Positions 59,787-64,000 of a stretch of 64,000 nt of DNA are shown one piece after another. The stretch is from Streptomyces bauhiniae. Its GTDB lineage: Bacteria > Actinomycetota > Actinomycetes > Streptomycetales > Streptomycetaceae. The translations under genes and the position numbers were made by a program. Location: the NCBI RefSeq assembly GCF_004784475.1, contig NZ_SRRT01000007.1:1-64000 (forward strand), given 5' to 3'. The notes under the pieces were generated by a model. The model made no database searches. It worked only from the letters and a program-made list of their open reading frames with translations, and was not told where the DNA came from. Position 1 is the first letter of the stretch, and each line of letters begins with the position of its first letter.

Positions 59787-60158
59787 ATGGCGAACACCGA
59801 AACGGCGCTGAAAGAGGCGCTCACCTCCATCGAGGGTGCCACCGGCGTCGCGCTCGTCGACTACACCAGCGGCATGGCGCTGGGCACGCTGGGCGGCAGC
59901 AAGACGTTCGACCTGAACGTGGCGGCCGCGGGCAACACCGACGTGATCCGCGCCAAGATGCGCACCATGGAGCACCTGGGGCTCAACGCCGAGATCGAGG
60001 ACATCCTGATCACGCTGAGCGACCAGTACCACCTGATCCGCCTGCTCAAGGGCCGGGGCGGCAACGGTCTGTTCCTCTACCTGGTGCTGGACGGCCGGGC
60101 CAACCTGGCGATGGCCCGGCACCAGTTGAAGCGGATCGAGAGCGAGCTGGAGGTCTGA
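59787..60158 (+). CDS. roadblock-like protein D
   Basis: A 123-residue protein with an amphipathic N-terminal helix (ETALKEALTSIEG), ATGVALVDYTSGMALGTLGG, IEDILITLSDQYHLIRLLKG and GLFLYLVLDGRANLAMARH. It is a paralogue of protein A. ATG at 59787 with AAAGGACAG. Last gene of the run; the convergent membrane protein gene ends 26 bp on. Confidence 0.78.
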   Translation: MANTETALKEALTSIEGATGVALVDYTSGMALGTLGGSKTFDLNVAAAGNTDVIRAKMRTMEHLGLNAEIEDILITLSDQYHLIRLLKGRGGNGLFLYLVLDGRANLAMARHQLKRIESELEV

Positions 60159-60183
60159 GCCGGACCTGAGCCGGTCTCCTGAG

Positions 60184-60798
60184 CTACACCGACGCCGTGG
60201 CACGGCGGCGGGCCCCGCCGGGGGTCGCGTCGCCCGCCGCGACCCCGGTGCTCCGCAGCCCCCGTACGGCCTTGCCGGCCGGGGCTCCGCCGCGTCGGTC
60301 CAGCCAGTCGACACGGACCCAGAGCAGCGCGTCCAGCGCCCGTTCGCGGCGCCCGAGCCACCCCGCCTTCAGCCTGAGCCCGGCGCCCGCACCGGCGAGC
60401 AGCAGCCCCCCGGCCACGGGCAGGGCGAAGGCGCTGCCGAGCGCGACGACGAAGGCGAGCAGCAGCCACCAGCGGTGTCCCCGGCGCCAGTTGCGCACGG
60501 TCACCGCGCGGTCCTGGAGCAGGTCGTACCGTCCCGCGCGGGTCGCCCCGGCGGCGAGGGCCGCGTACCGGGACCGGTGGGCCAGGGCGGTCACGGCGGC
60601 GGCCGCCACGAAGAGCGCGGCACCGGCCGCCGCTCCTACGAGGCGCCCGGTCAGCCCCTCCGGCACCGCGCCGATCACGGCCGCGAGCACCCCCAGCCGG
60701 ACCAGTGGGGCGGCTCCCGCCCGTACGACGACGGCCACTCGGGCCAGTCCCTGTCCACCGCGCGCCACGTCGGCCTCCCGCGTCACCGTGTCTGACAT
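60184..60798 (-). CDS. hypothetical membrane protein
   Basis: A 204-residue protein with two pairs of hydrophobic segments (LVRLGVLAAVIGAVPEG, LVGAAAGAALFVAAAAVTAL, WWLLLAFVVALGSAFALPVA and following) separated by a polar loop with RAGRYDLLQDRAVTVRNWRR. The C-terminal 45 residues are basic and soluble. No known family recognised. ATG at 60798. Confidence 0.7.
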   Translation of the reverse strand: MSDTVTREADVARGGQGLARVAVVVRAGAAPLVRLGVLAAVIGAVPEGLTGRLVGAAAGAALFVAAAAVTALAHRSRYAALAAGATRAGRYDLLQDRAVTVRNWRRGHRWWLLLAFVVALGSAFALPVAGGLLLAGAGAGLRLKAGWLGRRERALDALLWVRVDWLDRRGGAPAGKAVRGLRSTGVAAGDATPGGARRRATASV

Positions 60799-60849
60799 TC
60801 GCGCGGCAGGTTAACGAGGGAACCTGAGACGAGCCTTAGAGCGCGCCGG

Positions 60850-61692
60850 TCACTCCACGAAGAGGCCCCGCGCCGAGGCCCGCGCGTCGAACTCCTCCAG
60901 CCGGGCCTGCGCGTCCGGCAGCCCGTCGCACAGCGCCTCCAGCAGGACCCGGCCCAGCAGCATCGGCGCGCACGCGGTGTCGAAGGCGAGCCCGGTGCCG
61001 ACGGCGGCGGGCAGCAGGAGGTCGGAGTACTTGGCGACCGGCGCGAACGCGGAGTCGGCCACCGTGACGATCGTCAGCCCGGCCTCCCTGGCGTACGCGA
61101 GGGTGTCCAGCACCTCGCGCGGATGCCGGGGCAGCGCGAAGCAGAGCAGCGCGGAGGCACCGGCCCGTACGGCGGCGTCGATGCGGTCCTGCACCATCGA
61201 GCCGCCCTCGTCGAGCAGCCGGACGTCAGGGTGGACCTTGGCGGCGAAGTAGGCGAAGCCGAACGCCTGCGGGGCGGCAGCGCGCAGGCCCAGCACCAGC
61301 AGCGGGCGGGAGGCGGCCAGGACACGCCCTGCGCGCTCGACCGGGGCGGGGTCGGCGAGGAGTTCGGCGAGGTGGCGCAGGTTCTCGATCTCGGCCTCGA
61401 CGGCCTGCTGGTACTCGTTGAACGCGCCGTTGTCGGCGGCCGGTTCGGCGGGGACGACCTCGCGCAGATGGCGGCGCAGCGCCGGGTAGCCGTCGAAGCC
61501 GAGGGCGACCGCGAACCGGGTGACGGAGGGCTGGCTGACCCCGGCCAGCTCGGCCAGCTCCACACTGGACAGGAACGGCACGTCGGCCGCGCGGCGCACC
61601 ATGCTGTGCGCGATGCGGCGCTGGGTGGGCGTGAGCCGGTGCCCCTCGAAGAGCGCCTGCAACCGGTTCGCAGGGCTGTCGCTCGCGCTCAT
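60850..61692 (-). CDS. MurR/RpiR family transcriptional regulator
   Basis: A 280-residue regulator: N-terminal helix-turn-helix (VELAELAGVSQPSVTRFAVA, LGFDGYPALRRHLRE) and a C-terminal SIS domain (LLVLGLRAAAPQAFGFAYFA, then ALLCFALPRHPREVLDTLAY) that should bind a phosphosugar or similar ligand. ATG at 61692. An imperfect inverted repeat, TGCATACCTTTATACA (61808-61823), lies about 115 bp upstream and could be its own operator. Its targets are not evident in the window. Confidence 0.92.
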   Translation of the reverse strand: MSASDSPANRLQALFEGHRLTPTQRRIAHSMVRRAADVPFLSSVELAELAGVSQPSVTRFAVALGFDGYPALRRHLREVVPAEPAADNGAFNEYQQAVEAEIENLRHLAELLADPAPVERAGRVLAASRPLLVLGLRAAAPQAFGFAYFAAKVHPDVRLLDEGGSMVQDRIDAAVRAGASALLCFALPRHPREVLDTLAYAREAGLTIVTVADSAFAPVAKYSDLLLPAAVGTGLAFDTACAPMLLGRVLLEALCDGLPDAQARLEEFDARASARGLFVE

Positions 61693-61840
61693 GCCGCGCT
61701 CCCCCTCCAGATGTCGTCGGGTCCCAGGCGCCCCCGCGCGGAAAGTACGGAGGGTACAGCGCCGGGGCGGGGTGGGGCAGCGTCGCCTATTCAGCCACAG
61801 CACCCCTTGCATACCTTTATACAGCGCGGCGGGCGGCCCG

Positions 61841-63178
61841 TCAGTCGGCCAGCAGATCCTCCGGCGCGGACCGGGCGATCCCGGCCAGCGCGTCCAGGGC
61901 GGCCCTGAGCACGTCGGCGGTCGGGGAGGCGAGGGCGAGCCGGACCGCGTGCGGGGCGCTGTCGCGGCGGACGGCGAAGGCGGCGGCCGGGGCGACGGCG
62001 ATGCCGTGCCGCGCGGCGGCGGCGACGAAGGTGTCCGCGCGCCAGCCCTCGGGCAGCCGCCACCAGCAGTGGTAGGCGCGGGGGTCGCCGTGCACGTCGA
62101 AGCCGTCGAGCCGCTGGGCCGCGAGTGCCTGCCGTTCGGCCGCGTCCCGGCGCTTGTCGGCCACGAGCCGGTCGGCGGTGCCGTCGCGTTGCCAGCGGCG
62201 CATGACCTCCAGGGTGAAGCGCATCGGGGTCCAGCCGCCCGAGCGCAGTGCGGTGGCCAGGGCGTCGGTGCGGGTCGGGGGTGCGACGAGGAAGCCGAGG
62301 GTGAGGCCGGGGGCGACGCGCTTGGAGAGGCTGTCGACCAGCACGGTCCGCTCGGGCAACAGGGCGGCGAAGGGCGGGAGTTCACCGCGCAGGAACCCCC
62401 AGACCGCGTCCTCCACCACGGGCAGGTCCAGCCGGGTCAGCACCTCGGCGAGCGCGGCCAGCCGGGCGGGCGGTGCGGTGAGCGAGAGCGGGTTGTGCAG
62501 CGTCGGCTGCGTGTAGACGGCGTGCAGCGGGGCGCGCCGGTGCGCCTGCTCGACGGCACCGGGGACGAGCCCCTCCTCGTCCATGGCGAGCGGTACGAGG
62601 GTGACGCCGAGGCGGGCGGCGACGGTACGGATGACGGGGTACGTCAGCTCCTCCACCCCGAGCCGGCCGCCGGGCGGGACCAGGGCGGCGACGGCGGCGG
62701 AGACGGCCTGGCGGCCGTTCCCGGCGAACAGGACTAGGCCGGGGTCGGGGCGCCAGCCGCCTCGGGCGAGCAGGTCGGCGGCGGCTTCTCGGGCGGCGGG
62801 GGTGCCGGCGGCGCCGACCGGGCGGAGGGCGTCGCCGAGGATGTCGGGGCGGGTGAGCGGGGCGAGGCCCTCGGCCAACAGGGCCGGGTGGCCGGGCAGG
62901 TTGGAGTGGTTCAGCTCCAAGTCGACGCGGGCGGCGGCCGGTTCGGTGAGGGCGGGGGCGGCGGCCTCGGCTCCGGCGCGGACGTAGGTGCCCCGGCCGA
63001 CCTCGCCGACGGTGAGGCCGCGGCGGGCGAGTTCGCGGTAGACGCGGGTGGCGGTGGAGTCGGCGATGCCATGCCGCCGGGCGAACGTCCGCTGCGGGGG
63101 CAGCCGGTCGCCGGGGCGGAGGGCGCCGCTGCGGATCTCCTCGGCCACCGCGTCGGCCACGCTCCGGTAGTCGCTCAC
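61841..63178 (-). CDS. MocR-type regulator (GntR domain fused to aminotransferase fold)
   Basis: A 445-residue PLP-dependent regulator. The GntR winged helix is at the N-terminus (RSVADAVAEEIRSGALRPGD, TATRVYRELARRGLT); the aminotransferase-like domain has VYTQPTLHNPLS and the PLP Lys in DSLSKRVAPGLTLGF. I use the GTG at 63178 because GGGAGGGGG precedes it; an ATG at 63199 is the alternative. It is divergent from a LysE exporter with a palindrome between, suggesting it senses an amino acid or amine and controls export. Confidence 0.92.
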   Translation of the reverse strand: MSDYRSVADAVAEEIRSGALRPGDRLPPQRTFARRHGIADSTATRVYRELARRGLTVGEVGRGTYVRAGAEAAAPALTEPAAARVDLELNHSNLPGHPALLAEGLAPLTRPDILGDALRPVGAAGTPAAREAAADLLARGGWRPDPGLVLFAGNGRQAVSAAVAALVPPGGRLGVEELTYPVIRTVAARLGVTLVPLAMDEEGLVPGAVEQAHRRAPLHAVYTQPTLHNPLSLTAPPARLAALAEVLTRLDLPVVEDAVWGFLRGELPPFAALLPERTVLVDSLSKRVAPGLTLGFLVAPPTRTDALATALRSGGWTPMRFTLEVMRRWQRDGTADRLVADKRRDAAERQALAAQRLDGFDVHGDPRAYHCWWRLPEGWRADTFVAAAARHGIAVAPAAAFAVRRDSAPHAVRLALASPTADVLRAALDALAGIARSAPEDLLAD

Positions 63179-63198
63179 TCGGGCCCCCTCCCACGACA

Positions 63199-63262
63199 TT
63201 GCCCTGAGAACAATAGTGGCTATTGCACCGAGATTTGAGGGCCCATAGCCTCAAGGCAATAC
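63199..63262. promoter_or_regulatory. operator region between MocR-type regulator and LysE exporter
   Basis: A perfect palindrome CAATAG-TGG-CTATTG (63211-63225) is flanked by ATTGCCCTGAG (63199-63209) and its inverted near-copy CTCAAGGCAAT (63250-63260, 10 of 11 matching). MocR regulators bind paired sites in divergent gaps. The -10 boxes of both genes must overlap these repeats. Confidence 0.6.
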
Positions 63263-63291
63263 CGCTCACGCACCCAACGGGGGGACTTCCC

Positions 63292-63942
63292 ATGCTCATC
63301 GAGCCCAGCGCTGCCCTGGGGGTGACGGTGGTGGCCCTCGGGATGGTCCTCACACCGGGCCCGAACATGATCTACCTGGTCTCCCGCAGCATCACCCAGG
63401 GCAGACGCGCCGGGCTCATCTCCCTCGGCGGGGTCGCCCTCGGCTTCGTCGCCTACCTCCTGGCGGCCAACCTCGGCCTCTCGGTGCTCTTCCTCGCGGT
63501 ACCGGAGCTGTACGTCGCGGTGAAGCTGGCCGGCGCGGGATACCTCGCGTATCTGGCCTGGTCGGCGCTGCGGCCGGGCGGGGTCTCGGTGTTCACCCCG
63601 CGCGAGGTGCCCCCGGACTCCCCGCGCCGCCTCTTCACGATGGGCCTGATGACGAACCTCCTCAACCCGAAGATCGCCATCATGTACGTGTCCCTGATCC
63701 CCCAGTTCGTCGACCTGGACCGGGGCCATGTCCTCACCCAGGGCCTCCTCCTGGGCGCCTGCCAGATCGCGGTGAGCGTGACGGTGAACCTCGCCATCGT
63801 CCTCGCCGCCGGCACCATCGCCACGTTCCTGTCCCGCCGCCCGTCCTGGCTGAAGTTCCAGCGGTACGCGATGGGCACGGTCCTGGGAGCACTGGCCATC
63901 ACCTTGGCGGTGGACACGTCGGGTCCGAGCGCGACGAGCTGA
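63292..63942 (+). CDS. LysE family exporter
   Basis: A 216-residue amino-acid exporter with about six membrane helices. The first contains VVALGMVLTPGPNMIYLVSR, the conserved LTPGPN of the LysE/RhtB family; TMGLMTNLLNPKIAIMYVSL is the second signature. ATG at 63292 with GGGGGGA. Substrate unknown; the divergent MocR regulator suggests an amino acid. The 58 bp to the window end show no gene. Confidence 0.93.
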   Translation: MLIEPSAALGVTVVALGMVLTPGPNMIYLVSRSITQGRRAGLISLGGVALGFVAYLLAANLGLSVLFLAVPELYVAVKLAGAGYLAYLAWSALRPGGVSVFTPREVPPDSPRRLFTMGLMTNLLNPKIAIMYVSLIPQFVDLDRGHVLTQGLLLGACQIAVSVTVNLAIVLAAGTIATFLSRRPSWLKFQRYAMGTVLGALAITLAVDTSGPSATS

Positions 63943-64000
63943 GATCCCGCAAGAAAGCCCCGTAGAAGAACATTCGCGGGGACCGCCGCACCCCCGGTGA

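Overview
The window is high-GC actinobacterial chromosome, almost certainly Streptomyces. The evidence is a Streptomyces-type rRNA leader, an 87-residue WhiB, F420 biosynthesis genes, many GTG starts, 4-bp ATGA/GTGA overlaps, and long antisense open frames that are only GC shadows. Most of it is core chromosome in an order typical of the genus. About 1.7 kb (31.56-33.2 kb) is decayed accessory DNA.

Layout. 1-0.4 kb: 5' leader and promoter of an rRNA operon running off the left edge. 0.4-3.1 kb: SpoIIM-like and RDD membrane proteins and an unknown protein. 3.2-6.2 kb: ahcY, a 166-bp inverted-repeat (MITE-like) element and a CDF cation transporter. 6.3-10.9 kb: mannose metabolism (manA, SIS-domain isomerase-like protein, Trm112-like protein, phosphomannomutase) and DUF3499. 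11.2-16.8 kb: a degenerate zincin-like protein, then a DUF5719 protein and a giant membrane glycosyltransferase. 17.0-20.7 kb: whiB, cysteine dioxygenase with a poly-cysteine leader ORF, cofD and fbiB (F420). 20.8-24 kb: DNA glycosylase, mannose-1-phosphate guanylyltransferase, TIGR03089 protein. 24-34.5 kb: five LytR-CpsA-Psr (LCP) genes with a glycosyltransferase, interrupted by a ruined DUF5753/DUF6879 regulator cassette. 34.6-39.0 kb: thioesterase, acyl-CoA dehydrogenase, UDP-glucose dehydrogenase, CGNR regulator and VOC protein. 39.0-40.7 kb: YoeB toxin remnant, MerR regulator and old-yellow enzyme. 40.7-46.3 kb: dipeptidase, purE/purK, GtrA protein, two-component system. 46.8-50.7 kb: peptide transporter and a sigma-factor partner-switching set. 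50.8-56.3 kb: histidine-utilisation operon. 56.4-60.2 kb: a PLP decarboxylase-like gene and an operon of three roadblock-type proteins plus a DUF4388-like protein. 60.2-64 kb: membrane protein, RpiR regulator, MocR regulator and LysE exporter.

How genes work together. manA, manB and the mannose-1-phosphate guanylyltransferase form the route from fructose-6-phosphate to GDP-mannose. UDP-glucose dehydrogenase, glycosyltransferases and LCP ligases fit wall-glycopolymer synthesis and attachment. cofD/fbiB make F420. hutU-allC-like-hutF-hutI form a translationally coupled histidine-degradation operon under an operator that overlaps its promoter.

The most unusual signal is a leaderless-looking 31-codon ORF ending SCCCCPCC, rich in the rare TGT codon, placed 156 nt before cysteine dioxygenase. 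It resembles the poly-cysteine attenuators known from mycobacteria, but here it precedes a cysteine-consuming enzyme. Second is the roadblock operon, which lacks the GTPase and kinase that accompany such proteins in conservons. All calls were made by reading the sequence; no searches were run.
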